A stretch of 64,000 nt of DNA from Actinokineospora xionganensis (GCF_014323725.1 NZ_JABVED010000005.1:310045-374044), one strand, 5' to 3'; shown: positions 21,656 through 30,375, counted from the stretch's first letter. Numbers and translations: made by a program. The notes: a model not told the origin generated them from the letters alone.

Positions 21656-22675
21656 TCAGGCCGCGATGGCTTCGACGATGGCCACCGACCCGGTCGTCGG
21701 GATGATCCGGTTGAGCTTGAGGTCGGCCTCGGCGAACAGTGCGCGCAGCTCGGCCTCGGTGCGCTCCTTGCCGTCGAAGACGATCATCATGGCGATATCG
21801 GAGAGCTTGCTCGGGTGTGGGTCGTTGCCCAGCGGCACGACGGTGTCGATCACCAGGACGCGGCCGCCCTCGGCCATGCTCTTGCGGCAGGCGCGCAGGA
21901 TCCGCACGGCGTCGGCGTCGTTCCAGTCGTGGATGATCCGCTTGAGCAGGTACAGATCGGCGCCCTGCGGGACGGTGTCGAAGAAGCTGCCCGCCTGCGT
22001 CGACCAGCGGCCCGCCAGTTCCGGCAGGTCGAGTCGGTGCTCGCGGACGACCGACTCGTGATCGAACAGGATGCCGTCCATTCCCTTGTTGGCGGTCAGC
22101 ACCGCGCGCAGCAAGCCGCCTTGGCCACCGCCGATGTCGGTGACGACACCCTGCTCGGGCCAGTCGTACGCCGCGACGACGCCGCCGTTCTCGGTGGCGG
22201 ACAGGTCGTCGAGCGCGGTGTGGAAGACGCGTCCACGCTCTTCGTGCTCGGCAAGGTAGTCGAACAGCGGCGAGCCGAAGATGTCCGGGAAGGCCGTGGT
22301 GCCTTTGCGGACGGTGTCCTCCAACTTGCCCGCGGGCAGCCAGTACATCTCGTCGGTCAGCAGGCCCACGATGGAGGCCATCGGCAGTGGGGAGTCCTTG
22401 CGCAGCAGGCCCGCGGCGGTGGTGAGGTGGAACTTGCCGTCCTCGTCCTCGCGGAAGACCTCACGGGTGGCTAGGAAGCGGAGCACGCGGGTCAGGTGGC
22501 CCGCGTCGGCTTTGACCAGCTCGGCGATCTCCCGCGGGGTCTTCGGGCCCTCGGCGAGGTGGTCGGCGATGCTGAGGTTCACCGCGGTGCGCATCGCGGC
22601 GGGGTACAGGTAGGCGAGGGAGTCCCCGAGGACCTGCCTCACAGCCGCACCGATGTCGATCTGCTCCTGGCTCAA
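21656..22675 (-). CDS. SAM-dependent O-methyltransferase, copy 2
   Basis: This 339-residue paralogue of the gene at 19372 has the same layout: a dimerisation domain (LAYLYPAAMRTAVNLSIADHL), motif I VVTDIGGGQGGLLRAVL and LLKRIIHDWNDADAVRILR. The start is TTG 22675, chosen because GGAGG sits 6 bp upstream. It is the first gene of the leftward tailoring operon, reading from the SARP-type heptamer array at 22762-22790. Two copies in one operon suggest two methylations or two successive substrates. Confidence 0.85.
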   Translation of the reverse strand: MSQEQIDIGAAVRQVLGDSLAYLYPAAMRTAVNLSIADHLAEGPKTPREIAELVKADAGHLTRVLRFLATREVFREDEDGKFHLTTAAGLLRKDSPLPMASIVGLLTDEMYWLPAGKLEDTVRKGTTAFPDIFGSPLFDYLAEHEERGRVFHTALDDLSATENGGVVAAYDWPEQGVVTDIGGGQGGLLRAVLTANKGMDGILFDHESVVREHRLDLPELAGRWSTQAGSFFDTVPQGADLYLLKRIIHDWNDADAVRILRACRKSMAEGGRVLVIDTVVPLGNDPHPSKLSDIAMMIVFDGKERTEAELRALFAEADLKLNRIIPTTGSVAIVEAIAA

Positions 22676-22761
22676 CGGATACCTCCGAGTGGCATGTACG
22701 CGGCGAAATTCGGCTGTGGGGGCCGGACGCGGGTCCGGTTGCCGAAAGTCTCTTGGCCGTC

Positions 22762-22829
22762 GCTGACCGGGCGCTGACGAGCCGCTGACCGATGCCGCCG
22801 TCAGGGTTCGGTCAGCGGTCGGTCAGCCG
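22762..22829. promoter_or_regulatory. Mirrored SARP heptamer arrays in divergent promoter (MT2 operon / pip)
   Basis: CGCTGAC occurs at 22762, 22773 and 22784, an exact 11-bp period. The opposite strand motif follows as GTCAGGG 22801, GTCAGCG 22812 and GTCAGCC 22823, again 11 bp apart. Heptameric direct repeats with 4-bp spacers are the known binding pattern of SARP activators, whose last repeat sits 8 bp before the -10. Here exactly 8 bases separate the leftward array from GAGACT and the rightward array from GACGCT, both fitting a weak NANNNT -10. Confidence 0.88.
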
Positions 22830-22869
22830 CCACACCGACGCTGGGCGCACACCTGCGGAGGGACGCGAG

Positions 22870-23772
22870 ATGACGGTCGAAGGCGTGCTCAGCCGGGACG
22901 GCATGGACACGTGGTACCAGGTGGTCGGCGACCTCGGCGGCGATCGCGCCCCCGTGGTGGTCTGCCACGGCGGGCCAGGGCTCACCCACGACTACTTGTC
23001 GTCGCTGTCGTCGCTGGCCTCCACCGGACGGGCTGTCGTGTTCTACGACCAGTTCGGCAGCGGCCGCTCCGGGCACCTTCCCGACGCTCCGGCGGAGTTC
23101 TGGACTGTTCCCTTGTTCCTGAGGGAATTGGCGGACCTCGTCGAGCACCTCGGAATCGCGGGTGGCCACCACGTGCTGGGCCACTCCTGGGGCGGGATGC
23201 TCGGCTTGGAGTGGGCGGTGCGGCGGCCCGCGGGGCTGCGCTCACTGATCGTGGCCGACGCCTTCGCCGCGTCGCGAACATACACAGCCGAGGTCGCCAA
23301 GCTGCTCGCCGCGCTGCCCGAGGACATCCGCACGACGATCGAGCGGCACGAGGCCGCCGACACCACAGAGTCCGCCGAATATCAGGACGCGGTGCGGGCG
23401 TTCTACCGGCGCCATGTGTGCAGGCGTTCGCCCGTGCCGCAGGAGGTCATGCGGACTCTGGGCGCGCTCGGCGCGGACCCCACGGTGTACCTCGCGATGG
23501 CAGGTCCCAGCGAGTTCCGACTGACCGGGACGCTGCGGGACTGGGACATCGTGTCTCGGCTCGGCGAGGTGGCGGTCGAGGTGTTGCTGGTCTCCGGCGG
23601 GCACGACGAAGTCGCCCCGGCCGCGGTGCGGGAACTGCATGAGGGGCTACCGAGGTCGCGGTGGGAGCTGTTCGAGGAGGCCAGCCACATGCCGCACGTC
23701 GAGGAGCCGGAGCGGTTCCTCGACCTGGTGAACAAGTTCCTCGACGACGTCGAGTCGCGCGTGACCCCCTAG
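22870..23772 (+). CDS. pip: Prolyl aminopeptidase-like alpha/beta hydrolase (S33)
   Basis: The 300-residue protein is a proline iminopeptidase-type hydrolase. VVVCHGGPGLTHDYL carries the HGGPG oxyanion motif, GHSWGG holds nucleophile Ser106, SGGHDEVAP the Asp, and SHMPHVEEPERF the His. The start is ATG 22870 behind GGAGGGACG. It is driven by the rightward SARP-type array, so despite its housekeeping look it belongs to the cluster. It might hydrolyse a peptide or amide intermediate or inactivate the product intracellularly. Confidence 0.85.
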   Translation: MTVEGVLSRDGMDTWYQVVGDLGGDRAPVVVCHGGPGLTHDYLSSLSSLASTGRAVVFYDQFGSGRSGHLPDAPAEFWTVPLFLRELADLVEHLGIAGGHHVLGHSWGGMLGLEWAVRRPAGLRSLIVADAFAASRTYTAEVAKLLAALPEDIRTTIERHEAADTTESAEYQDAVRAFYRRHVCRRSPVPQEVMRTLGALGADPTVYLAMAGPSEFRLTGTLRDWDIVSRLGEVAVEVLLVSGGHDEVAPAAVRELHEGLPRSRWELFEEASHMPHVEEPERFLDLVNKFLDDVESRVTP

Positions 23773-23782
23773 GGTGGCGGCC

Positions 23783-24634
23783 ATGACTCCCAGCATCGGG
23801 CTGTACGCGGCGAACATGCGAGCGCTGGCCTCGCCCACCGAGGCGGCGCGGGTCGCCCGGCTCGCCGAGGACCTCGGGTACGACTCGCTCTGGGTCGCCG
23901 ACCATGTCGTGGTGCCCAGCCCGCGGGTGCCGCCATCGCCGATGGAGCCGACCGAGGCGTTGCTGGATCCGGTGGTGTCGCTGACGTTCTTCGCCGCGCA
24001 CACGTCCCGGATCAAGCTCGCGACCGGTGTCCTGGTGCTGCCGCAGCGCAATCCGCTGATCCTGGCGAAGCAACTGGCCAGCGTCGACGTGCTCAGCGGT
24101 GGGCGGCTGGTCGCCGGGGTGGCCGCGGGCTATCTGGAGCCCGAGTTGCGCGCTGTCGGTGTTCCGCTCGAACGTCGGGGCGCGCGGACGGACGAGCATC
24201 TGGCGGCGATGCGCAGTCTGTGGCACGACGCTTCACCGACGTTCTCCGGCGAGTTCGTCCAGTTCTCCGGGGTGGACGCGTTTCCGCGGCCTGTGCAGAA
24301 TCCGGTGCCGGTGGTCGTCGGGGGACACAGTCGGCTCGCCCTTCGGCGGGCGGCGCGGTTTGGGGATGGATGGTTCGGGTACTTGTTGGGGTTGCGGGCC
24401 GCTCGGGAGCACTTGGCTGAGTTGGCTTCTGTGGTCGCTGAGGTCGGTCGTTCGCTGCCGTTGGAGATCACGGTGACACCCTCGCGGCGGCTTGACCCTG
24501 ATTCTGTCGGGGAGTATGGGGGGATGGGAGTGAACCGGCTGGTGGTGGCGCCCATGCCGGGGTGGTCTGTCGCGGAGATCGAAGAGTTCGTTCGAGCCAA
24601 TGCTCCTGAGCGGATCGGTGCTGCCTGTTCGTAG
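23783..24634 (+). CDS. LLM-class flavin (probably F420-dependent) oxidoreductase
   Basis: The 283-residue protein is a luciferase-like TIM-barrel oxidoreductase: LAEDLGYDSLWVADHVV near the N-terminus, IKLATGVLVLPQRNPLILAKQLASVD, LSGGRLVAGVAAGY and the C-terminal VPVVVGGHSRLALRRAARFGDGWFG are family motifs. Such proteins use F420 or FMN; I cannot tell which. The start is ATG 23783, 10 bp after the pip stop, so the two are probably co-transcribed from the SARP-controlled promoter. It is separate from the luciferase-like domain embedded in the NRPS at 37868. Confidence 0.85.
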   Translation: MTPSIGLYAANMRALASPTEAARVARLAEDLGYDSLWVADHVVVPSPRVPPSPMEPTEALLDPVVSLTFFAAHTSRIKLATGVLVLPQRNPLILAKQLASVDVLSGGRLVAGVAAGYLEPELRAVGVPLERRGARTDEHLAAMRSLWHDASPTFSGEFVQFSGVDAFPRPVQNPVPVVVGGHSRLALRRAARFGDGWFGYLLGLRAAREHLAELASVVAEVGRSLPLEITVTPSRRLDPDSVGEYGGMGVNRLVVAPMPGWSVAEIEEFVRANAPERIGAACS

Positions 24635-24707
24635 TCGGATTGTGGTGCCGCTGAGGGGGTAGGCCCCTTGCGTTCGCGGGTGGATCCTGCACGGGTGGGA
24701 CCTGGCA

Positions 24708-26210
24708 TCAGGCCATGAAGGTGGCCAGTTGTTCGGCCACCATCATCGCCGGGGCATGCGTGTTTCCTGTCGTGACACTGGGGAATACCGAGGCGTCCGC
24801 CACCCTCAGGCCTTCGATGCCGTAGACGCGCAGGCGTGGGTCGACCACCGCGTCCGCGTCCGTGCCCATTCGGCAGGTGCCGACCTGGTGGTGGTAGGTC
24901 GTCACGGTGCGGCGGACATAGTCCGGAAGTGACTCCTCCGTGCCGGGGTAAAGCTCGGTGGCACCCCATTCCTCGCGCAGGACCGACGATCGGGCGATCT
25001 CCTGGCACAGCTCCACGGCCGCGACGAGGGTGTCCACATCGGACTGGGTGGCGAGGACCCCGGGGTCGATCGCCAGTTCGTCGTCCGGGTCGGTGCCGGT
25101 CAGGCGGATCGTGCCCCGGCTGGTGGGGCGGACGATGCCCGCCTGCATGGTGAAGCCGGTCGGGGGGCCGGACATGCCGGGCTGATACATCGGCACCGGG
25201 AAGTTCAACGGCTGCACGTCAGGCACCGCGAGCCCTGGCTTGCTTCGCCAGAACAGGTGCGTCTGCGCGGGCCCGATGCCCTCGGCGGGACGGCCCGGGT
25301 CGCGTTCGGTACCGACGATCACGGGGGCGAGCACATGGTCGTGCAGGTTCGTGCCCACCCCGCGCAGGCCGGATGCCACCGGCACGCCCAAGGCGCGAAG
25401 GTGCACGGGGTCGCCGATGCCCGAGAGCATGAGCACGCGTGGGGACTCGATCGCGCCCGCGCTCAGCACTACCTCGGCGGCTGTGGCCGTCTCGACGCGG
25501 CCGTCGCGGAGCCATTCCACGCCGCCGCAGCGGCCGTCGCGGAGGAGGAGTTTGCGGGCGCGGGCGCCGGTGACGATCGACAGGCGGTCGGCCACCGGGG
25601 CCAGGAAGGCCCGGGCGGCGCTGGCCCTCTGTCCGTTCGCGACCGTGAACTGGACTCGGGACACACCGTCCGGGCGCCCGGAGTTGTAGTCCGGATTGAA
25701 CGCGATGCCCGTCTCCTCGGCCGCCTTGACCAGCGACTCGTGGATGGGGTCGGCGCGGTAGCGGGTGGTGATCGGGAGCGGGCCGCCCGCGCCGTGCAGG
25801 TCGTCGGGGCCGGTGTCGAAATCCTCAAGCCGCTTGAATGCGGGAAGCACGTCGGCCCACGACCAGCCGTCGTTGCCTCGGTAGGCCCAGGTGTCGTAGT
25901 CGGCGGCGGCGCCGCGGGCGTAGATCATCGCGTTGAGGGAGCTGGAGCCGCCGAGCACCCGGCCGCGTGGCCAGTGCAGCCTGCGGCCTGCGGCGTTGGC
26001 TTGCGGGGTGGTCAGATACGCCCAGTCGCGTTCGCCGAACCACAGCTCGCCGAATCGGCGTGGGTCGTGGATCGCGTCGTCGCTGTCGGAGCCGCCCGCC
26101 TCCAGCAGCAACACCTTCGCACCGCCGTCGACCAGGCGTCGGGTGATCACACACCCAGCCGAGCCCGCCCCCACGACGATCACGTCGAACACTCCGCCGT
26201 CGGCGGTCAT
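24708..26210 (-). CDS. GMC-family FAD oxidoreductase (choline dehydrogenase-like)
   Basis: The 500-residue flavoprotein has the N-terminal FAD-binding GAGSAGCVITRRL and LLLEAGG, the GMC signature 1 region GRVLGGSSSLNAMIYARG, signature 2 around GAIESPRVLMLSGIG, and catalytic His motifs YHHQVGTCRMG and GNTHAPAMM. It would oxidise an alcohol to an aldehyde or ketone. It starts at ATG 26210, 13 bp after the KAS II stop, as the last gene of the leftward KAS III-ACP-KAS II-GMC operon. It may oxidise a hydroxyacyl intermediate or the released alcohol; this is inference. Confidence 0.9.
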   Translation of the reverse strand: MTADGGVFDVIVVGAGSAGCVITRRLVDGGAKVLLLEAGGSDSDDAIHDPRRFGELWFGERDWAYLTTPQANAAGRRLHWPRGRVLGGSSSLNAMIYARGAAADYDTWAYRGNDGWSWADVLPAFKRLEDFDTGPDDLHGAGGPLPITTRYRADPIHESLVKAAEETGIAFNPDYNSGRPDGVSRVQFTVANGQRASAARAFLAPVADRLSIVTGARARKLLLRDGRCGGVEWLRDGRVETATAAEVVLSAGAIESPRVLMLSGIGDPVHLRALGVPVASGLRGVGTNLHDHVLAPVIVGTERDPGRPAEGIGPAQTHLFWRSKPGLAVPDVQPLNFPVPMYQPGMSGPPTGFTMQAGIVRPTSRGTIRLTGTDPDDELAIDPGVLATQSDVDTLVAAVELCQEIARSSVLREEWGATELYPGTEESLPDYVRRTVTTYHHQVGTCRMGTDADAVVDPRLRVYGIEGLRVADASVFPSVTTGNTHAPAMMVAEQLATFMA

Positions 26211-26223
26211 GGTGGTTCCCCAA

Positions 26224-27441
26224 TCATGCGGTGAACACGAGTACGGCGTTCTGGCCGCCGAAGCCGAAGGAGTTGCTGACCGCGACCCCGACCCGCTGGG
26301 CCCTGGCCGCCTTGGCGACCACGTCGAGCTCCACGGCCGGGTCCTGGCTGTCCAGGTTGGCCGTCGGCGGCACCAGCGCGTGCTGCACGGTCAGCGTGGT
26401 CAGCCCGGCCTCGATGGCCCCGGCCGCGCCGAGCGCGTGGCCGACGACACCCTTGGTGGAGGTCACCGTGGCGCCGCCGCAGACCTCGCGCAGCATCGAG
26501 GCCTCGGCGACGTCGTTGAGCGGGGTGGACGTGCCGTGGGCGTTGACATGGTCGACGTCGTCGGGACCGACACCGGCGTCGGCGAGCGCGGCCAGCAGCG
26601 CCTTGCGGGCGCCGCGGCCTTGGGGGTCGGGCGCGGTCATGTGGTGCGCGTCCGCGGAGGCGCCGTATCCGGCGACCTTGGCCCGGACCCTCGCACCACG
26701 CGCGTGGGCGTCGGACTCGCGCTCCAGCACCAGGATCGAGGCGCCCTCGCCGATGACGAAGCCGTCGCGGCCCGCGTCGAATGGACGTGAGGCGGCGGCC
26801 GGATCGTCCAGTCGCCGCGAAAGGGCTCCCATTTGGGCGAACCCGGTCACGATCAGCGGACTGACCCCGGCCTCCGCGCCGCCCGCCAGGACTATGTCGC
26901 ACTGGTCCTCCCGCAGCAGCGACATCGCCGCGCCGATCGCCGTCGCGCCCGAGGCGCAGGCGGTCGCGGTGACGAAGTTCGGCCCGGTCGCCCCCAACCG
27001 CATGGCCAGGTGGCCCGCGACCATGTTGGGCACCAGCATCGGGATCAGCAGCGCCGAGACCTTGTCCGGGCCAGCCTGGAGCATCGCCCGGTGCTGCATC
27101 TCCCACGTGGACACACCGCCGAGGCCGCAGCCGACGACGACGCCGACCCGGGCACCGTCCCATGTCGCCGGGTCCAGGCCCGCGTCGGCCACCGCCTCGA
27201 CGGCGGCGGTGATCGCCAGCTGGACGAATCGGTCCATGGTCAGATTGCTGCGCTTGCCGACATGCTTGCCCGGGTCGAACTCGGGGACCTTGCACGAGAT
27301 GTCGACCGGCAGCCCCGCCAGGTCCGGGTCGCGGGTGGCGGTCGGCGAGCCCGACCACACCCGCTCATAGGTCGCGTCGACGCCGATCCCGGCCGGGGTC
27401 ACCAGACCCAGTCCGGTCACGGCGATGGCCCGCGCCATCAC
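26224..27441 (-). CDS. Beta-ketoacyl-ACP synthase II-like (KAS II) enzyme
   Basis: The 405-residue condensing enzyme has the complete triad: nucleophile Cys162 (TACASG), His of VNAHGTSTPLND and His of GVVGHALGAAG, plus the C-terminal SNSFGFGGQNAVLVF. It is therefore catalytically competent, not a chain-length factor. GTG 27441 overlaps the ACP stop by 4 bases (ATG 27438 is an alternative), so it is translationally coupled to its carrier protein. It would extend an acyl chain on the ACP at 27438. Confidence 0.92.
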   Translation of the reverse strand: MMARAIAVTGLGLVTPAGIGVDATYERVWSGSPTATRDPDLAGLPVDISCKVPEFDPGKHVGKRSNLTMDRFVQLAITAAVEAVADAGLDPATWDGARVGVVVGCGLGGVSTWEMQHRAMLQAGPDKVSALLIPMLVPNMVAGHLAMRLGATGPNFVTATACASGATAIGAAMSLLREDQCDIVLAGGAEAGVSPLIVTGFAQMGALSRRLDDPAAASRPFDAGRDGFVIGEGASILVLERESDAHARGARVRAKVAGYGASADAHHMTAPDPQGRGARKALLAALADAGVGPDDVDHVNAHGTSTPLNDVAEASMLREVCGGATVTSTKGVVGHALGAAGAIEAGLTTLTVQHALVPPTANLDSQDPAVELDVVAKAARAQRVGVAVSNSFGFGGQNAVLVFTA

Positions 27442-27695
27442 GACGCGCCCGCGGCGGCGGCCTCGTTCACCTGTTCCGCGATGAGTTCGGCGGCCCGTTC
27501 GATGGTGTCGCGCGGCGAAGCGGAGTCCTCGTCGAGCTTCACGCCGAGGTCCGACTGCACGACCAGTAACAACTCGACCAGGAACAGCGAGTCCATCTCC
27601 AGGTCCTCGAAGGTGATGCCGGGTTTGATCTCGGCGCGGTCGACCTCGAAGCGGGTCACCAGCAGGTCGACCAGACGGTCGTACATGTCGCTCAT
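27438..27695 (-). CDS. Discrete acyl carrier protein
   Basis: The 85-residue acidic helical protein has the 4'-phosphopantetheine site LEMDSLFLVEL (Ser36) and the usual four-helix ACP length. ATG 27695 is favoured because AAAGGAG lies 6 bp upstream; GTG 27698 is also possible. It lies between the KAS III and KAS II genes and so is most likely the carrier for a dedicated fatty-acid-like chain rather than the housekeeping ACP. Confidence 0.92.
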   Translation of the reverse strand: MSDMYDRLVDLLVTRFEVDRAEIKPGITFEDLEMDSLFLVELLLVVQSDLGVKLDEDSASPRDTIERAAELIAEQVNEAAAAGAS

Positions 27696-27736
27696 CACGG
27701 GCTCCTTTGTCGGGTAACGGAATCGGTCGGGGGCGC

Positions 27737-28738
27737 TCAGCCGCGCTTGAGCGCCGGCCAGGTCAGCACGGTCGAGCCCCAGGTGAGGCCGCCGCCGAAC
27801 GCGGTGAGCAGCACCCGGTCGCCCGCCCGCAGCGTGCCGGCGACGTGCGCGTGGTCCAGGGCGAGCGGGATCGAGGCCGCGGCGGTGTTGCCGACCTCGG
27901 CGAGATTGGTGACGCAGCGGTCCCTCGGGACGCCGAGGTCATCAGCGAGGCGGTCGAGGATGCGCTGGTTGGCCTGGTGGCCCACCAGCCAGTCGATCTC
28001 GTCGATCCGGGTGCCGGTCACGTTGAGCACGCCGCGGCACGACTCGGCCATCCGCTGGACCGCGCGCCAGAACACTTCCTTGCCCGCCATGGCGAAGTAG
28101 GCGTCACCGGGCTCGGGCGCCACGCCGGACAGCCGCTGCGCCGATCCGCCCGCGCGCACAGTGATGAGGTCTTGGCCCGCGCCGTCGCTGCCGAGGTCGC
28201 AGTGGCCGATCGCGCCGTCCTCGGAGGCCTCGCCCGCCCGCAGTACGACCGCGCCCGCGCCGTCGCCGAAGATCACCGACGTGCTGCGGTCGGCGGGGTC
28301 GAGGATGCTGGAGAACGTCTCGGCGCCGATGACGAGGACGCGGTCGGCGCTGCCGGTGGCGATCAGTCCGGCCCCGGTGGCCAGCCCGTAGAGGAACCCG
28401 GTGCACACCGCGCCGACGTCGAAGGCGGCGGCACCGGTCATGCCGAGCTTGCTCGCCACCAGCGGCGCGGTGCCCGGGCACGGACGGTCCGGTGTCGTCG
28501 TGGCGACGATGACCGTGTCTACAATGGACTCATTGGCTGACTTGAGCGCGTTCGCGCCCGCGCCAACGGCCAAGTCCGACGTGGCCATGCCCGCGTCGGA
28601 GTGCCAGCGCCGGGCGATGCCGGTGCGAGTGCGGATCCACTCGTCGGTCGTGTCCAGGCGCGCCGACAACTCGGCGTTGGACACCGCTCTGGGCGGCAGG
28701 CAACTGCCGATGCCCGCCACCACCGCCGCACGGCTCAC
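27737..28738 (-). CDS. Beta-ketoacyl-ACP synthase III (FabH-like)
   Basis: The 333-residue initiating condensing enzyme has Cys112 (GAVCTGF), His of WLVGHQANQRI and Asn of LAEVGNTAAAS, the full FabH triad. It joins an acyl-CoA primer to malonyl-ACP. I chose GTG 28738 behind GGGGGCAAG, giving a normal FabH N-terminus (VSRAAVVAGIG); the frame is open to 28768 but that extension is unlikely. It heads the leftward operon and lies downstream of the SARP-type array at 28801-28829. Confidence 0.92.
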   Translation of the reverse strand: MSRAAVVAGIGSCLPPRAVSNAELSARLDTTDEWIRTRTGIARRWHSDAGMATSDLAVGAGANALKSANESIVDTVIVATTTPDRPCPGTAPLVASKLGMTGAAAFDVGAVCTGFLYGLATGAGLIATGSADRVLVIGAETFSSILDPADRSTSVIFGDGAGAVVLRAGEASEDGAIGHCDLGSDGAGQDLITVRAGGSAQRLSGVAPEPGDAYFAMAGKEVFWRAVQRMAESCRGVLNVTGTRIDEIDWLVGHQANQRILDRLADDLGVPRDRCVTNLAEVGNTAAASIPLALDHAHVAGTLRAGDRVLLTAFGGGLTWGSTVLTWPALKRG

Positions 28739-28800
28739 CTTGCCCCCTAGTCTCCACAGTGGACACACCGGTCGGGTCCGCCACCTATCCTGCGCGCCCG

Positions 28801-28869
28801 CGCTGACGGCCCGCTGACCGATCGTTGACCGGCCGCCCCGGTCAACGATCCGTCAACGCGCCGTCAGTC
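28801..28869. promoter_or_regulatory. Mirrored SARP heptamer arrays in divergent promoter (KAS III operon / carboxyltransferase)
   Basis: CGCTGAC at 28801 and 28812 and CGTTGAC at 28823 are followed by GTCAACG at 28841 and 28852 and GTCAGTC at 28863, all at an 11-bp period within each array. The leftward array ends 8 bases before CAGGAT and the rightward one 8 bases before CACCAT (28878-28883), each a plausible -10. The design is the same as at 22762-22829, which argues for one activator controlling four transcripts; the SARP gene at 30855 is the obvious candidate. Confidence 0.9.
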
Positions 28870-28911
28870 CCCTCGGCCACCATCAGCCTGTCCTGCCGAC
28901 GAAGGGTGCCG

Positions 28912-30375
28912 ATGACCAGCGACCTGTCCCCAGTGGTGGCCCCGACCGACGTTCCGGAGCCGCCGACCAGCCGCCCGCACCGGCGGGTGGCCCTGCTTTC
29001 CGAGTCCTTCCAGGAGTTCGGAAGCGCCGCCCGGCACTCGGTGACCGCGTTCGGCATGGACCGCAAGCGACCCGACGGCGACGGCGTCGTCACCGGCACC
29101 GCCGTGGTGGCGGGCAGGTCCGTCGGCGTGTTCGCGCAGGACCGGGCCGCGCTCGGCGGCTCGCTGGGCCAGGTGCACGCGGCCAAGATCGCCCGTGTCC
29201 TCGACCACGCGGCCAAAGCCCGGATCCCGGTGATCGGCCTGCTCGACTCCGGCGGCGCCCGCATCCAGGAGGGTGTGGCGTCCCTGGACGGATACGGCGC
29301 GATCTTCCGGCGCAACGTCGGACTTTCCGGTCGCGTCCCGCAGATCAGCGTCATCCTCGGCGCGTGCGCGGGCGGGGCTGTGTACTCACCCGCGCTGACC
29401 GACATCGTCATCATGGCCGCGGACGCGCACATGTTCCTCACCGGACCCAGGGTGGTCAAGGCGGTCACCCACGAGGACGCCACCCCGGCCGAGCTCGGTG
29501 GCGCGGCCATCCACAGCAGGCGCTCGGGGGTGGCGCATCTGGTCGCACCGGACGAACACGCGGCCATAGACCTCGCCCGACAGGTGCTGTCGTACCTGCC
29601 GGACTCCTGTTGGTCGGCGCCGCCGGTCGTGGATCCCCTTCCCGCCGAACCGATGCCGGACGTCCCGGCGTCGCACCGAACCGCCTACGACGTCCGCTCG
29701 GTGATCGCGGGCGTGGTCGACGCGGCGAGCTTCCTCGAACTGCAGCAGACGTTCGCCCGCAACATCGTCATCGGGTTCGGCCGGGTCGAGGGCCGGCCGG
29801 TCGGAGTGGTGGCGAACCAGCCCTGCAGCCGGGCGGGCACGCTCGACATCGACTCCTCGGAGAAGGCCGCGCGCTTCGTCAGACTGTGCGATGCCTTCGG
29901 CCTGCCCCTGGTCACGCTGGTCGACACCCCAGGGTTTCTCCCTGGCCTGGCCCAGGAACGCGGCGGCGTGATCCGCAAGGGCGCCAAGCTCCTCTACGCC
30001 TTCGCCGAGGCCACCGTGCCGCGAGTGACCGTGGTTCTCCGCAAGGCATACGGCGGCGCGTACATCGTCATGAACTCCAGATCCCTTGGCGCGGACGCGG
30101 TTTTCGCCTGGCCGGGAGCGGAACTCGCGGTCATGGGCGCCGAGGGCGCGATCGACATCGTGTGGCGCCGTGAGCTCGAACGTGACCCGGACAGCAGACC
30201 GGACCTGGTGGTGAAGTACCGCGCGGAGGCCGCGGCGGCGACCAAGGCCGCTGAGGGGATGTCGGTCGACGAGATCATCACCCCGGCGCGGACCCGCGAC
30301 GCGGTCGCCGCGACCTTGCGCGCGTTGTCCGCGGGCGAACCCCCACGTTTCCGTCACGACAACCTTCCCCAGTGA
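28912..30375 (+). CDS. Acyl-CoA carboxylase carboxyltransferase (beta) subunit, copy 1
   Basis: The 487-residue protein has both crotonase-fold halves of a biotin-dependent carboxyltransferase: the N-terminal acyl-CoA region LDSGGARIQEGVASLDGYG with CAGGAVYSPALTD, and the C-terminal region VDTPGFLPG with KAYGGAYIVMNS. It resembles PccB/AccD types that carboxylate acetyl- or propionyl-CoA. I chose ATG 28912 because the upstream part of the open frame overlaps the promoter array. No biotin carboxylase or BCCP gene is in the window, so it must share a housekeeping alpha subunit. It likely provides malonyl- or alkylmalonyl-CoA for the cluster. Confidence 0.88.
   Translation: MTSDLSPVVAPTDVPEPPTSRPHRRVALLSESFQEFGSAARHSVTAFGMDRKRPDGDGVVTGTAVVAGRSVGVFAQDRAALGGSLGQVHAAKIARVLDHAAKARIPVIGLLDSGGARIQEGVASLDGYGAIFRRNVGLSGRVPQISVILGACAGGAVYSPALTDIVIMAADAHMFLTGPRVVKAVTHEDATPAELGGAAIHSRRSGVAHLVAPDEHAAIDLARQVLSYLPDSCWSAPPVVDPLPAEPMPDVPASHRTAYDVRSVIAGVVDAASFLELQQTFARNIVIGFGRVEGRPVGVVANQPCSRAGTLDIDSSEKAARFVRLCDAFGLPLVTLVDTPGFLPGLAQERGGVIRKGAKLLYAFAEATVPRVTVVLRKAYGGAYIVMNSRSLGADAVFAWPGAELAVMGAEGAIDIVWRRELERDPDSRPDLVVKYRAEAAAATKAAEGMSVDEIITPARTRDAVAATLRALSAGEPPRFRHDNLPQ

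Noticed and set aside
24635-24707. Terminator between the convergent LLM and GMC genes
   Set aside because: I saw only 4-5 bp stems (AGGGG/CCCCT, CCTG/CAGG), not enough to call one.
22762-28869. CRISPR-like periodic repeats
   Set aside because: The repeats are 7 bp with 4-bp spacers and mirror symmetry, which fits SARP sites, not CRISPR.
28825-28911. Earlier in-frame start for carboxyltransferase copy 1
   Set aside because: It lies inside the SARP heptamer array and proposed -10; ATG 28912 gives a normal start.
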